Counted from the first letter of the stretch, positions 8,481 to 18,157 are shown. The stretch is 64,000 bases of DNA from Mesorhizobium sp. (GCA_004020545.1 SAQE01000024.1:19278-83277); one strand, 5' to 3'. Program-made: numbers and translations. Notes: generated from the sequence alone by a model not told the origin.

Positions 8481-9395
8481 CTAGTCGGCAAGCGGATGAT
8501 GATCGTTGACCAGCCGCACCAGCCGCTCCTCCAGCACATGGGTATAGATCTGCGTGGTGGAGATATCGGCGTGGCCAAGCAGTTGCTGCACGGCCCTGAG
8601 ATCGGCGCCGTTCTGTAAGAGATGGCTGGCAAAGGCATGGCGAAGCACATGCGGCGAGATCTTCGCCGAGGCGATGCCGGCCCGGGCCGCCAACCCTTTG
8701 AGATCGCGGGCGAAAACCTGCCGGGGGAGATGGCCGCTGTCGGAGGAAGCCGGAAACAGATAGGGGCTCTCGGCAAAGGCCGGTCGTTCGGCCCTTGTTG
8801 CAAGCCATGCCCGCATCGCGTCGCGCGCCTTGGCCGACAGCGGCACCATGCGTTCCTTGTCGCCCTTGCCGCGCACCATGAAAAAACGGTCGTCGCGCTG
8901 CGCCACCGTCACCGGCAGGCCGACCAGCTCGGAAACGCGCAGGCCAGTGGCATAGAGCACCTCGACCAGCGCATGCAGGCGCAGCGCCGCCAGCCGGTCG
9001 CCGTCCGGCGCGGCACCGCCCGCTTCCTCGGCCGCGCGGTCGAGCAGGCGGCTGGTCTCGGCTTCGGTCATCGTCTTCGGCAGCGGCCGGCCCTTCTTTG
9101 GGCCGTCCAGCGTGCCGGTCGGGTCGTCGCCGCGCAGGCCCTCGGCATAGAGGAATTTGAAGAACTGGCGGATCGCCGATAATTTTCGCGCCTGCGAGGT
9201 CGGCGCGAAGCCTCTGGCCGCGATGTCGTCGAGATAGGCTCGGATATCGGCCGCTCCCGCTGCCGCCAGCCCGCCGCCGATCGAGGCGGAAGCGTCTTCC
9301 AGGTCGCGGCGATAGGAGGAAAGCGTGTTCTCGGCCGCCCCCCGCTCGGCGCTCATCATCTCCAGGAAGGCTTCGATGCGGGCGGCGCTGTTCAT
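8481..9395 (-). CDS. xerD: Tyrosine recombinase XerD
   Basis: Site-specific recombinase of 304 residues with a core-binding SAM-like N-terminal domain (1-100) and a catalytic domain. The catalytic set is complete: Arg153 (TGLRVSEL), Lys180, His249 and Arg252 ([14 protein letters not shown]), His275 ([16 protein letters not shown]) and nucleophile Tyr284. With XerC it resolves chromosome dimers at dif. Location among housekeeping genes and length match chromosomal XerD rather than a phage integrase. A 50-residue membrane peptide gene ends 10 bases upstream. Confidence 0.93.
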   Translation of the reverse strand: MNSAARIEAFLEMMSAERGAAENTLSSYRRDLEDASASIGGGLAAAGAADIRAYLDDIAARGFAPTSQARKLSAIRQFFKFLYAEGLRGDDPTGTLDGPKKGRPLPKTMTEAETSRLLDRAAEEAGGAAPDGDRLAALRLHALVEVLYATGLRVSELVGLPVTVAQRDDRFFMVRGKGDKERMVPLSAKARDAMRAWLATRAERPAFAESPYLFPASSDSGHLPRQVFARDLKGLAARAGIASAKISPHVLRHAFASHLLQNGADLRAVQQLLGHADISTTQIYTHVLEERLVRLVNDHHPLAD

Positions 9396-9405
9396 CTGGC
9401 CGGGA

Positions 9406-9558
9406 TCAGTTCTTCTTCGGATTGAGCTTTTCCGCCGGAATGCGCACGCTCATTTCCGCCTTCTTCGGTTCGACGAACATCGCCAGCGCGAACATCGCGC
9501 CATAGGCAATGCCTGCAAGAACCGCCAGCGTCACGACAAAGCGAAACAATGTCGGCAT
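9406..9558 (-). CDS. Small single-pass membrane protein upstream of xerD
   Basis: A 50-residue frame starting [19 protein letters not shown] with one hydrophobic helix (about residues 5-28), followed by a basic/acidic tail ([20 protein letters not shown]). Third codon positions are strongly G/C, as in neighbouring genes, and the stop lies 10 bases before the xerD ATG, so it is probably the first gene of that transcript. The function is unknown. The next gene, aroK, is divergent. Confidence 0.7.
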   Translation of the reverse strand: MPTLFRFVVTLAVLAGIAYGAMFALAMFVEPKKAEMSVRIPAEKLNPKKN

Positions 9559-9740
9559 TCAGATTTCGCCCGTCTTTTCCAAACCCTGTGCCCTTATGGG
9601 ACGCCAATCCGACCAATTCAAGGACGAAGGATTTTGTCGGCGAAGGTTCCGTTGGAAAGCCGCACGATCCTGTCCGCTTGCGGCGCCATGCTTGACGCAA
9701 ACAGGCTTTTGATGTCGATACGGCGCAAAAGAGGTTCCGC

Positions 9741-10352
9741 ATGAACGCGCTGCCAGCAAATCCGCCGGATGAAGGCCGTATCGCGCTGCTCGAAACGCTC
9801 GGCAGCCGTTCGGTCGTCTTTGTCGGCCTGATGGGTGCCGGCAAGACGGCGATCGGCCGCAAGGTGGCGGCGATGCTTTCGCTGCCCTTCATCGACAGCG
9901 ACCAGGAGATCGAGAGCGTATCGCGCATGACCGTGCCGGAACTGTTCGAGCGCTATGGCGAGCCCGAGTTCCGGGCGCTGGAGCAACGGGTGATCCTGCG
10001 GCTGCTCGAGAACGGCCCGCAGGTGCTGTCGACCGGCGGCGGCGCCTTCATGAACGCGCAGACGCGCGAGGCGATCGCGAGCCATGGCGTATCGGTCTGG
10101 CTGAAGGCCGATCTCGGTCTCCTGATGGAGCGGGTCTCGAAGAAGCAGAACCGGCCGCTCCTGAAGAATCCCGATCCGCGCGGCGTGCTGGAGCGGCTGA
10201 TGAGCGAGCGCTATCCGGTCTATGCCACGGCCGACATCACCGTTCCGACCCGCGACGACCGCAAGGAAGTCATCGCCGGCGAGGTGGTGTGCGCGCTTTG
10301 CGCCTACCTCGGTGTCGCCGCGATCACCACCAGCGACGAGGTGGAGCCGTGA
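9741..10352 (+). CDS. aroK: Shikimate kinase
   Basis: Phosphorylates shikimate at the 3-hydroxyl in the chorismate pathway. The protein has 203 residues. The Walker A motif GLMGAGKT is at 29-36, the DxD-type substrate motif DSDQEIE at about 53, the shikimate-binding GGG (STGGGAF) near 97, and the LID-region arginine in NRPLL near 136. It carries an N-terminal extension of about 20 residues and a C-terminal one compared with the minimal enzyme, as is usual in rhizobia. The stop TGA overlaps the GTG start of aroB. Confidence 0.95.
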   Translation: MNALPANPPDEGRIALLETLGSRSVVFVGLMGAGKTAIGRKVAAMLSLPFIDSDQEIESVSRMTVPELFERYGEPEFRALEQRVILRLLENGPQVLSTGGGAFMNAQTREAIASHGVSVWLKADLGLLMERVSKKQNRPLLKNPDPRGVLERLMSERYPVYATADITVPTRDDRKEVIAGEVVCALCAYLGVAAITTSDEVEP

Positions 10353-11494
10353 GCCATACAGAACCGGTTAAGGTCGAGGTTGGGCTCGGCGACCGTGCCT
10401 ATGACATTTTGATCGGGCCGGGCCTGCTTTCCGGCGCCGGAACCGAAATCGCGGACCGCCTTCCCGGCACCCGCGCGGCCATCGTCACCGACGAGACCGT
10501 CGCCGCCGCGCATCTCGAAACGCTGAAGGCCGGCCTGGAAAAAGGCGGCATCCAGGCGGCCGTCATCACGTTGCCGGCCGGCGAGAAGACCAAGAGTTTT
10601 GCCCGCCTCGAAGAGGTGGTCGACGGCGTGCTCGCCGCCAAGCTCGAACGCCGCGACGTTGTCGTGGCTCTCGGCGGCGGCGTCATCGGAGACCTTGCCG
10701 GCTTCGCAGCCGGCATCGTGCGGCGCGGGATGAATTTCGTGCAGGTGCCGACATCGCTGCTGGCGCAGGTCGATTCTTCCGTCGGCGGCAAGACCGGCAT
10801 CAACAGCGCCCGCGGCAAGAACCTGGTCGGGGTCTTCAACCAGCCCAAGCTGGTGCTGGCCGACACCGGCGTGCTCGACACGCTGCCGATCCGCGAGTTC
10901 CGCGCCGGCTATGCCGAGCTCGCCAAATACGGGCTGATCGACCGCCCCGGCTTCTTCGCCTGGCTGGAGGAGAACTGGCAAAAGGTGTTCGCCGGCGGCC
11001 CGGAGCGGACCGAAGCCATCGCCGAGGCCTGCCGCGCCAAGGCCGATGTGGTTGCCCGCGACGAGTTCGAGACCGGCGATCGTGCGTTGCTCAATCTCGG
11101 CCATACATTCGGCCATGCGCTCGAAGCCGCCACCAATTATGACGGCGCCCGCCTCGTCCACGGCGAGGGCGTCGCCATCGGTATGGCCCTGGCGCACCGT
11201 TTTTCCGCGCGCCTCAATCTGGCGAGCCCGGACGACGCAAGCCGTGTCGAAGCGCATCTTCGCGCCGTCGGCCTGCCCTGGCGGATGGCCGACATATCAG
11301 GCGAATTGCCGGACGCCGAGGCGCTGCTTGGCTTCATCACCCAGGACAAGAAGGTTTCGCGCGGCGCGCTCACCTTCATCCTGACGCGTGGTATCGGCCA
11401 GGCCTTCATCGCCAAGGACGTGCCGCCCTCGGAAGTGCTGTCCTTCCTCAAGGCGAGCCATCCCGAATGGCTCAAGATGAGCCATTCCAGATGA
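10349..11494 (+). CDS. aroB: 3-dehydroquinate synthase
   Basis: Converts DAHP to 3-dehydroquinate, using NAD and a divalent metal. From the GTG at 10349 the product has 381 residues, the usual length. NAD-binding [13 protein letters not shown] lies near residue 112, and the metal ligands are a Glu in the YAELAKYG region, His in LGHTFGHA and a further His in LVHGEGVA. The GTG overlaps the aroK stop, and the aroB stop overlaps the corC-like ATG (ATGA), so aroK, aroB and the next gene form a tightly coupled operon. Confidence 0.95.
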   Translation: MSHTEPVKVEVGLGDRAYDILIGPGLLSGAGTEIADRLPGTRAAIVTDETVAAAHLETLKAGLEKGGIQAAVITLPAGEKTKSFARLEEVVDGVLAAKLERRDVVVALGGGVIGDLAGFAAGIVRRGMNFVQVPTSLLAQVDSSVGGKTGINSARGKNLVGVFNQPKLVLADTGVLDTLPIREFRAGYAELAKYGLIDRPGFFAWLEENWQKVFAGGPERTEAIAEACRAKADVVARDEFETGDRALLNLGHTFGHALEAATNYDGARLVHGEGVAIGMALAHRFSARLNLASPDDASRVEAHLRAVGLPWRMADISGELPDAEALLGFITQDKKVSRGALTFILTRGIGQAFIAKDVPPSEVLSFLKASHPEWLKMSHSR

Positions 11495-12381
11495 TCGACG
11501 CCGGCTGGATTGCCGCAGCCGTCCTTGCCGCCATCGTCGTGCTGGCGCTTTTGTTCCGCACACGACTGCTTGCCGCGTTCGGCTACACGCTGCGGCCAGT
11601 CGAGCCGATGGCGCCCGAGGACGATGAATCGGACGAGGCCGGCGACGATACCCGCCGCAACGGGCAGGCGCGCGAGGACCGCGACCGGCTGAGCGCACTG
11701 TTCGATCTCGAGGAACTCGAAGTGTCGGATGTGATGGTCCACCGAACCAACATGCGCTCGGTCAATGCCGACGATCCGCCGGAAATGGTGGTGCGCGAGA
11801 TCCTGCAGAGCCCGCATACGCGCATGCCGCTGTGGAAAGGCTCGCTCGACAACATCGTCGGCGTGCTGCACGCCAAGGATCTGCTGAGGGCGCTCAACGA
11901 AGTCGGCAACGATTTTTCCAAGATCGACGTGATGAAGATCGCGTCGAAGCCATGGTTCGTGCCCGACACCACCACCTTGCAGGACCAGCTCAACGCCTTC
12001 CTGCGCCGCAAGGCGCATTTCGCCATCGTCGTCGACGAATATGGCGAGATGGAAGGGCTGGTGACGCTGGAAGACATCATCGAAGAGATCGTCGGCGAGA
12101 TCGCCGACGAGCACGACGTCGACATGCAAGGCGTCAAGCAGGAGGCGGACGGGTCGGTCGTCGTCGACGGCATGGTGCCGATCCGCGATCTCAACCGGGC
12201 GCTCGACTGGGATCTGCCGGACGAGGAGGCCACGACGATCGCCGGCCTCGTCATCCACGAAACGCAGACGATCCCCGAGGAGAAGCAGGCCTTCACCTTC
12301 CACGGCAAGCGCTTCGTGGTGATGAAGCGCGACAAGAACCGCATTGCGAGGCTGAGGATCCGGCCCGCCGGCGAGGGCTAA
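11491..12381 (+). CDS. CorC/HlyC-type CBS-domain protein lacking DUF21
   Basis: A 296-residue protein with one hydrophobic helix (5-22), an acidic linker (40-65), two CBS domains (about 78-135 and 150-205, with DVMVHR and [23 protein letters not shown]) and a CorC_HlyC domain (about 215-294). Close rhizobial relatives I know of have about 430 residues, with a roughly 180-residue DUF21 membrane domain between the first helix and the CBS pair. That domain is absent here, so the protein resembles E. coli CorC in having few membrane segments. Family roles include Mg/Co efflux or regulation of such transport. The ATG overlaps the aroB stop; a further upstream ATG exists at 11467. Confidence 0.82.
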   Translation: MIDAGWIAAAVLAAIVVLALLFRTRLLAAFGYTLRPVEPMAPEDDESDEAGDDTRRNGQAREDRDRLSALFDLEELEVSDVMVHRTNMRSVNADDPPEMVVREILQSPHTRMPLWKGSLDNIVGVLHAKDLLRALNEVGNDFSKIDVMKIASKPWFVPDTTTLQDQLNAFLRRKAHFAIVVDEYGEMEGLVTLEDIIEEIVGEIADEHDVDMQGVKQEADGSVVVDGMVPIRDLNRALDWDLPDEEATTIAGLVIHETQTIPEEKQAFTFHGKRFVVMKRDKNRIARLRIRPAGEG

Positions 12382-12485
12382 AGCATGTCTCCCGAAAGTG
12401 GGAACCGGTTTAGGGACCAAGACATGCGTAAAATCAAAAACCTAAAGCGCACGGAGCGAATCTGAAAGATCGCGACGCGCTTAGG
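12379..12485 (+). repeat. Family B palindromic repeat, copy 1 (two-hairpin form)
   Basis: The element starts on the TAA stop of the corC-like gene. The first hairpin has arms GCATGTC and GACATGC around the core CCCGAAAGTGGGAACCGGTT. The second has CCTAAAGCGC at one end and GCGCTTAGG at the other. The same two-hairpin unit recurs inverted at 47545-47656. It lies between convergent genes, so it could work as a bidirectional terminator. Confidence 0.8.
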
Positions 12486-12494
12486 TATCTTGAC

Positions 12495-14039
12495 TCAAAT
12501 TTCCTTCGTCGAGCGCTCGCTGAGCATCGCACCCGTTTCAGCATCGACAGCCGCCAGGCTGACGTCGTAGCCCCACAGGCTTCGGATATGGCGCAGGGTC
12601 GCGTCGCGACTTTCCTCCTCGAGCAGGATGCCGTCCTTGACGTTGTGCTGCAGCCGCAGATGCCGGTTTCCCAGGAGGTCCACATCAACCACCTGGATGT
12701 CGGGTCGTCTCGCCCCCACGTCGTAGCTTTGGGCCAGCGCGGACCGTATCTTGCTATAGCCACGCTCATTGTGGATCGACGCGACTTCGAAATGCGGCTC
12801 GTCGGCGCCGTCGGCCAGCACGAAGAGCCGCCATTTCCGGATCAGGGCCGGGCTCAGATACTGGCGAATGAAGGATTCGTCACGGTGGTTGGCCCAGGCA
12901 TCGAGCAGGGTGTCGCGCCAGTCGCCGCGGCCGGCGATGTCCGGGAACCAGTCGCGGTCCTCCGCGGTCGGTTCGGTTGAGATGCGCTGGATATCCTGCA
13001 TCATGTCGAGACCCAGCGCGTAGGGATTGATGCCGGAAAAACGCGGGTCGTCGAAGGCCGGCTGGAAGACCACGTTCGAATGGTTGCGCAAGATTTCGAG
13101 CATGGCGCCTTCACTGATGCGGCCGCGATCGAAAAGCATGTTCATGAGCGTGTAATGCACGAAGGTGGCGCAGCCCTCGTTCATCACCTGGGTTTGCCGC
13201 TGCGGGTAAAAATACTGCGCAATGACACGCACGATCCTGACAATCTCGCGCTGCCAAGGCTGAAGGACGAGGCTGTTCTTCTCGAGAAAGTACAGCAGGT
13301 TCTCCTCGGGCAGATTGAGCGATTTCTTCCGCTCCGCGAGGCTCTCGTCCTCTGCTTCCGGCTTGTTCTTTCCCTGGGAGGGCGGCAACGTCCGCCAGAG
13401 ATCGTTGAAGGAACGCTCCTCGTATTCAAGGCGCTCGCGCAGCCCTTCGCGCTGCTGCTCCGATGACAGCTTCGGCGGCCGGTGGTAGCGGAAGACGCCT
13501 TGCTCCATCAGCGCGTGGGCGGAATCGAGCATGGCCTCCACGGGGGCCAGGCCATGCCGTTCCTCGCACCGGGCGATGTAGCTCTTGGCAAAATCCAGGT
13601 AGCTCAGGATGCCCCCGGCGTCGGTCCACTGCCGGAAGAGATGATTGTTCTTGAAAAAATGGTTGTGGCCCAGTGCCGCATGGGCGGTCACCAGGGCCTG
13701 CAATGCCATGGTGTTCTCTTCCATGAGGTAGACGATGCAGGGATTGGAGTTGATGACCAATTCGTAGGCCAAACCGCGCGCGCCCTTGCGGTAGAGAAGC
13801 TCGTCATAGAGGAAACGCTTGCCGAACGACCAATGGCGATACATCAGCGGCATGCCGACCGATGAATAGGCGTCGAGCATCTGTTCGGAGGAAATGACCT
13901 CCATCTGCACCGGATAGATGTCGAGGCGAAGCTCTTCCTTCCCGATCGCCTCGATCTCGTCGTAGACCCGCGACAGTTTCGCGAAATCCCAGTCAGACCC
14001 GGAAAACAAAAGTTCGGATTTGCGCGCCTGACTGACCAT
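12495..14039 (-). CDS. SpoVR/YcgB-family protein
   Basis: The 514-residue protein is a SpoVR homologue, last gene of a prkA-yeaH-spoVR cluster. Typical blocks include WSFGKRFLYDELLYRKGARG, YELVINSNPCIVYLMEENT and NEGCATFVHYTLMNML. The biochemical function of SpoVR is not established: in Bacillus it affects spore cortex, and in Gram-negatives it is co-regulated with the stress kinase PrkA. No membrane helix or signal peptide is seen. It follows yeaH by 27 bases. The conserved E/H residues in the NEGCATFVHY block suggest metal binding, which is inference. Confidence 0.92.
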   Translation of the reverse strand: MVSQARKSELLFSGSDWDFAKLSRVYDEIEAIGKEELRLDIYPVQMEVISSEQMLDAYSSVGMPLMYRHWSFGKRFLYDELLYRKGARGLAYELVINSNPCIVYLMEENTMALQALVTAHAALGHNHFFKNNHLFRQWTDAGGILSYLDFAKSYIARCEERHGLAPVEAMLDSAHALMEQGVFRYHRPPKLSSEQQREGLRERLEYEERSFNDLWRTLPPSQGKNKPEAEDESLAERKKSLNLPEENLLYFLEKNSLVLQPWQREIVRIVRVIAQYFYPQRQTQVMNEGCATFVHYTLMNMLFDRGRISEGAMLEILRNHSNVVFQPAFDDPRFSGINPYALGLDMMQDIQRISTEPTAEDRDWFPDIAGRGDWRDTLLDAWANHRDESFIRQYLSPALIRKWRLFVLADGADEPHFEVASIHNERGYSKIRSALAQSYDVGARRPDIQVVDVDLLGNRHLRLQHNVKDGILLEEESRDATLRHIRSLWGYDVSLAAVDAETGAMLSERSTKEI

Positions 14040-14066
14040 CGGCCCCCGTCCTGTCGACCCACAACC

Positions 14067-15377
14067 TCACGCGCTCTTGCGCAGCGCCGGCTGCCTGGCG
14101 AAGAGCTCGCGAAAGACCGGGTAGATGTCCGCCGGAGCGGCTATGCGCCTCATCTGGAAATTCGGCCATTTCCCGTCCACGGCGCTGTAAGCGCGCCAGA
14201 GCGACGTCCCGTTCTCGGTCGAGCCGAAAATGTGGCTTTCCCGCTCGTCGATGATCTCCACATAGGCGAAATACTGGCAAAGGCGCATGAGCCTGCGGTC
14301 GAGCAGCTCGATGCAGCGCTCAGAGTCGGTGGCGAAGTTGTCGCCGTCGGAAGCCTGCGCGGCGTAGATGTTCCATTCGGCGGCCGGATAGCGCTGCTCG
14401 ATGATGCGCTGCATTTCCTCGAGCGCCGTGGAAACCACGGTGCCGCCGCTTTGGGTGTGGTAGAAGAAAGTGTGCTCGTCAACCTCCTTGGCCTCGTGGG
14501 TGTGACGAATAAAGACGATCTCGGTCCGTTCGTAGCGCCGCGTCAGGAACAGATGCAGCAGCACGAAAAAGCGTTTGGCCAGATCCTTCTCGCGCTCGCC
14601 CATCGATCCCGAGACGTCCATCAGACAGAACATCACGGCATTTGCATTCGGCAGGGGCTGGGGGTCGAAGCGACTGAACCGAATGTCGACCGGATCGACA
14701 TAGGCGATCCGCTTTCGCCGGCGCTCGAGCCGTTCGAGCTCCTCGCGCAGAATGGCGATGCGCTCGCGCGTTGCCGCGTTTGACGGCTTCGATTCCAGCT
14801 CGGCGAGCTGCCGGGCTATCGCATCCAATTCCTCTTGCTTGGGCCGCTTCAGCGCGATGCGGCGTCCGTGGCTGTTTCGCATGGTGCGCCCGACATTGAT
14901 GTTGGTCGGCGACCCGGTTGCCGCGAAGCCTGCCCGCCTCGGCTTGAAGCTCAATATCTGCTTGAGATTGAGCTTGACCAGATCGGGCAGTTCGAGGTCC
15001 TCGAAGAAGAGGTCGAGCACCTCCTCGCGCGACAGCACAAAGCGGAAGTCGTCTTCGGATTCCGTGTTTCCCGGAGCCGAAGAGCCCGCGCCCCCGCCAC
15101 CAGGCTTGGGGATCAGGTCGCCGGGGCTGAACGTCTTGTTTCCGGGCAGGATGTGCTGGCGACGGCCGCTGTCCTTGGCGTCGCTGAACGTCGGCTCGCT
15201 GATGCCTTTCCGAGGCATCGGCACGGCGTGCTCCCGGTCTATCTCGGCGATGCCGCTTGTCCGGATCTTGTCGCGGATGCTGCGCTTGAGCTCTTCATGC
15301 GCGCGCTTGAGGAAGCGCTGGCGATTGCCCAGGCTTTTGTCCTTCGGGTTCAGGCGGCGGTCGATGAAGATCGGCAT
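14067..15377 (-). CDS. YeaH/YhbH family protein (DUF444), VWA-like
   Basis: 436-residue DUF444 protein. The N-terminus is basic (RRLNPKDKSLGNRQRFLKRA) and the C-terminal half contains a von Willebrand A-like fold with a MIDAS-type motif DVSGSMGEREK near residue 255. Homologues are encoded with the PrkA kinase and SpoVR and are thought to work with them in starvation and stress adaptation; in E. coli, yeaG-yeaH responds to nitrogen starvation. Gene order prkA-yeaH-spoVR and short spacing (19 and 27 bases) indicate one operon. Confidence 0.93.
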   Translation of the reverse strand: MPIFIDRRLNPKDKSLGNRQRFLKRAHEELKRSIRDKIRTSGIAEIDREHAVPMPRKGISEPTFSDAKDSGRRQHILPGNKTFSPGDLIPKPGGGGAGSSAPGNTESEDDFRFVLSREEVLDLFFEDLELPDLVKLNLKQILSFKPRRAGFAATGSPTNINVGRTMRNSHGRRIALKRPKQEELDAIARQLAELESKPSNAATRERIAILREELERLERRRKRIAYVDPVDIRFSRFDPQPLPNANAVMFCLMDVSGSMGEREKDLAKRFFVLLHLFLTRRYERTEIVFIRHTHEAKEVDEHTFFYHTQSGGTVVSTALEEMQRIIEQRYPAAEWNIYAAQASDGDNFATDSERCIELLDRRLMRLCQYFAYVEIIDERESHIFGSTENGTSLWRAYSAVDGKWPNFQMRRIAAPADIYPVFRELFARQPALRKSA

Positions 15378-15396
15378 GGAACCGCTCCAGCTTTGC

Positions 15397-17346
15397 TCAG
15401 CCTGCCTTGTTCACGCGCATGTACCAGTCGACCAGTCGGCGCACCTGCCGCTGAGTATAGCCGCGTTCCGCCATCCGCTGCACGAATTCGTTGTGCCGCT
15501 TCTCCGTGACGCTGTCCTGCTTGGAGCCGAAGCTGATCACCGGCAGCAGGTCCTCGACCTGACCGAACATGCGCTTCTCGATGACCTCGCGAAGCTTTTC
15601 GTAGCTCGTCCAGGATGGATTGCGGCCATGGTTGCGCGCCCGGGCGCGCAAGGTGAATTTGACCACTTCGTTGCGGAAGTCCTTGGGATTGGCGATGCCG
15701 GCCGGCTTTTCGACCTGCGACAGTTCCTTGTCCAGGACCTCGCGGTTGAGGATCTGGCCGGTATCGGGGTCCTTGTAGTCCTGGTCCTCGATCCAGGCAT
15801 CGGCGTAGGCGATATAGCGGTCGAAAAGGTTCTGGCCGTACTCACTGTACGATTCCAGATAGGCCTTTTGGATCTCGTGACCGATGAACTCGGCATAGCG
15901 CGTCGCGAGCTCCGATTTGATGAACTCGAGGTAGGCAGCTTCCGTCTCCTTCGGGAATTGTTCGCGCTTGATCGCCTCCTCCAGGATATAGATCAGATGC
16001 ACGGGATCGGCGGCCACCTCCTTGGTGTCGTAGTTGAAGGTCTGCGACAGAATCTTGAAGGCGAAGCGCGTGCTGACGCCGGTCATGCCTTCGTCGACGC
16101 CGGCGGCATCGCGATATTCCTGGACCGACTTGGCCTTCGGGTCGATCTCCTTGAGGTTCTCGCCGTCATAGGCGCGCATCTTGGTGTAGAGCGGCGAGTT
16201 CTCGTGCTCGGCAAGGCGCGTCGAAACGGTGAAGCGGCTGAGGATGTCCAGCACTTCAGGTGCGCAGGGACTGTTCGCCAGATCGCTCTCGCGCAGAAGT
16301 TTCTCGTAAATTTGCCTTTCTTCGGTGATGCGAAGGCAATACGGAACCTTGACCACGAGGATGCGGTCGAGAAAGGCCTCATTGTTCTTGTTGTTCTTGA
16401 ACTGCTGCCATTCCGATTCGTTGGAGTGGGCAACGACGATGCCCTGATAGGGGAAGGCGCCGAAATTCTCGGTGCCGTTGTAGCTGCCTTCCTGGGTTGC
16501 CGTCAGCAGGGGGTGCAGGACCTTGATCGGCGCCTTGAACATCTCGACGAATTCGAGCAGGCCCTGCGTGGTCCGGTTCAGGCCGCCGCTGTAGGAATAG
16601 GCATCCGGATCTGACTGGCTGAAGTGTTCCAATTGCCTGATGTCGACCTTGCCGACCAGGGCGGAGACGTCCTGATTGTTCTCGTCGCCCGGCTCGGTCT
16701 TGGCGATGGCGATCTGACGCAGCCGCGACGGCGCCAGCTTGACCACGCTGAATTTGGAAATGTCGCCGGAGAGTTCGTCGAGGCGCTTGGCCGCCCAGGG
16801 CGAGATCAATCCGCTGAGCCGGCGGCGGGCGATCCCGTATTTGTCTTCCAACAGATCGCCCATGCGATCGGGATTGAAAAGGCCGAGTGGCGATTCAAAG
16901 ACCGGACTGATCTGGTTGCCGACCTTCAGCGTATAGATCGGGCGCTGTTCCATCAGTTTCTTCAACCGTTCGGCAAGCGAGGATTTGCCGCCGCCGACCG
17001 GGCCGAGCAGATAGAGGATCTGCTTGCGCTCTTCGAGCCCCTGCGATGCATAGCGGAAATATCCCGCAATGCGCTCGATCGTATCCTCCATTCCGTAGAA
17101 GTCCGAGAAGGAGGGATAGATCTTGATCGTACGGTTCGAAAAAATACGCCCGAGCCGCTCGTCCTTGCTGGTGTCGACCAGGTTCGGCTCGCCTATTGCC
17201 TCGACCATGCGTTCGGGTGCTGAGGCGTACATGGATTTGTCTTCACGGCAGGCAAGCAGATACTGCTGAAGGCTGATCTCTTCCTGGGCCGCGTTCGAGT
17301 AAATCTCCGAAAACAGGTCGAAGACGTCTGATTGATTCTCGCGCAT
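15397..17346 (-). CDS. prkA: PrkA (YeaG) AAA+ serine protein kinase
   Basis: 649 residues, the normal size for PrkA. The N-terminal AAA+ domain has Walker A GPVGGGKS at 115-122 and regions typical of the family such as YPSFSDFYGMEDTIERI; the C-terminal PrkA domain (about 400-645) follows. PrkA has been described as a Ser/Thr kinase and, in some bacteria, as having ATP-dependent protease activity under stress. It is the first gene of the prkA-yeaH-spoVR operon. A GGAAC...AGTT pair upstream (17397-17422) resembles an EcfG general-stress promoter. Confidence 0.95.
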   Translation of the reverse strand: MRENQSDVFDLFSEIYSNAAQEEISLQQYLLACREDKSMYASAPERMVEAIGEPNLVDTSKDERLGRIFSNRTIKIYPSFSDFYGMEDTIERIAGYFRYASQGLEERKQILYLLGPVGGGKSSLAERLKKLMEQRPIYTLKVGNQISPVFESPLGLFNPDRMGDLLEDKYGIARRRLSGLISPWAAKRLDELSGDISKFSVVKLAPSRLRQIAIAKTEPGDENNQDVSALVGKVDIRQLEHFSQSDPDAYSYSGGLNRTTQGLLEFVEMFKAPIKVLHPLLTATQEGSYNGTENFGAFPYQGIVVAHSNESEWQQFKNNKNNEAFLDRILVVKVPYCLRITEERQIYEKLLRESDLANSPCAPEVLDILSRFTVSTRLAEHENSPLYTKMRAYDGENLKEIDPKAKSVQEYRDAAGVDEGMTGVSTRFAFKILSQTFNYDTKEVAADPVHLIYILEEAIKREQFPKETEAAYLEFIKSELATRYAEFIGHEIQKAYLESYSEYGQNLFDRYIAYADAWIEDQDYKDPDTGQILNREVLDKELSQVEKPAGIANPKDFRNEVVKFTLRARARNHGRNPSWTSYEKLREVIEKRMFGQVEDLLPVISFGSKQDSVTEKRHNEFVQRMAERGYTQRQVRRLVDWYMRVNKAG

Positions 17347-17396
17347 GATGCTTTGCCTCGGAGCCGATAGGCTGCCAATCGGCTCATCGTCTCTTC

Positions 17397-17422
17397 AACT
17401 GCCGGAAAGCGCTGTTTGTTCC
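17397..17422 (-). promoter_or_regulatory. Candidate EcfG-type promoter for prkA operon
   Basis: On the minus strand GGAAC (17422-17418) is followed after 17 bases by AGTT (17400-17397). The alphaproteobacterial general-stress sigma factor EcfG prefers GGAAC with CGTT about 16-18 bases downstream, so the -10 box has one mismatch. It sits about 50 bases before the prkA ATG, and the operon is stress-related, which is why I propose it. Confidence 0.4.
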
Positions 17423-17431
17423 CGACAAACG

Positions 17432-17785
17432 CTAATCGTCAGCTTCGATCACCGAGGTGTGAGGGAACCACTCCGCGTGGCCGAAAAGAAGCGCCGCGTC
17501 GCGCATCCCGATGTGAACTCTAGTCGCCCACCCCGAATCGACAGCCAAGATCAGTGTGCGCTCGGTCGACCCATTTGCCAACACAAAACAGAAGCGTCGA
17601 CGCTGCGGTGTGATGTCGCCGCAAGGTAACCGGCAGTGGTACTGACTGCCGCTGCATCGACCGCCTTGCGGCGCGCGAGCCAGCGCAGCGGACGCTCGAT
17701 CGGGCATCGAGGCGGCAAAGCGCCCTATGCGGACAGAATGCTGTCTAAGAGCTTCAAGGAAGGATCTCGTATTCGTTTTTCGCAC
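17432..17785 (-). other. Weak open frame / no clear gene between prkA and the secreted protein gene
   Basis: The roughly 440-base stretch between prkA and the gene at 17786 has no convincing gene apart from the prkA promoter region. One minus-strand frame (117 codons from a GTG at 17785, directly after the stop of the upstream gene) is open. Its last 55 codons (RRRFCFVLANGSTERTLILA onward) look protein-like, but the first half is compositionally poor. I leave it as a possible hypothetical gene. Confidence 0.25.
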
Positions 17786-18151
17786 CTACATGTCGTGGTC
17801 GGGAACGTAGAGACAGAACGAATGCTGAGAGTTTACGTCGCCGCCGGGCTTGCACTCGTGAAAGAACTCGTCGCGCGAACGCTTGATCCGCCTGTCGGTG
17901 TAGGGAATGACCTCCCCGGTGGAGAGCTGGTATCCATACTTGGTTTCCTTCACATCGGCTGTGGGCGCTTGATAGCAGTCCAACCCCGCGCAGCATGAGC
18001 TGTCGTACTGCCAGCCCTTGGGCGCCTGATGCGCGGCGGCCGGAGCCGAGAGGAAGGCCGCCAAGGCTATCGCCGGAAACAGCCGCAGAGGCTGCAAACT
18101 GCCTGAGCGCCCATTGCCATGCCCGGCTGGAACTCGATACGTCGTCTTCAT
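17786..18151 (-). CDS. Small secreted cysteine-containing protein
   Basis: 121 residues. A hydrophobic N-terminal segment ends SAPAAAHQAP (signal peptide cleaved near residue 41), leaving a mature part of about 80 residues with five cysteines: WQYDSSCCAGLDCYQ, then one in FFHECKPGG and one in SFCLYVPDHDM. A good ribosome-binding site (GAGGGGTG) precedes the ATG at 18151. I recognise the WQYDxxCC..DC pattern from conserved hypothetical exported proteins of alphaproteobacteria; the function is unknown. Cysteine pairs suggest disulfide bonds in the periplasm. Confidence 0.7.
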   Translation of the reverse strand: MKTTYRVPAGHGNGRSGSLQPLRLFPAIALAAFLSAPAAAHQAPKGWQYDSSCCAGLDCYQAPTADVKETKYGYQLSTGEVIPYTDRRIKRSRDEFFHECKPGGDVNSQHSFCLYVPDHDM

Positions 18152-18157
18152 GGGTGG

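Noticed and set aside
8481-9395. Tyrosine recombinase as a sign of a mobile element
   Set aside because: Length, complete XerD motifs and location between accA and aroK indicate the housekeeping dimer-resolution enzyme.
14752-16614. Plus-strand open frame of 620 codons across yeaH and prkA
   Set aside because: Antisense to two well-recognised genes; codon pattern is a mirror of prkA.
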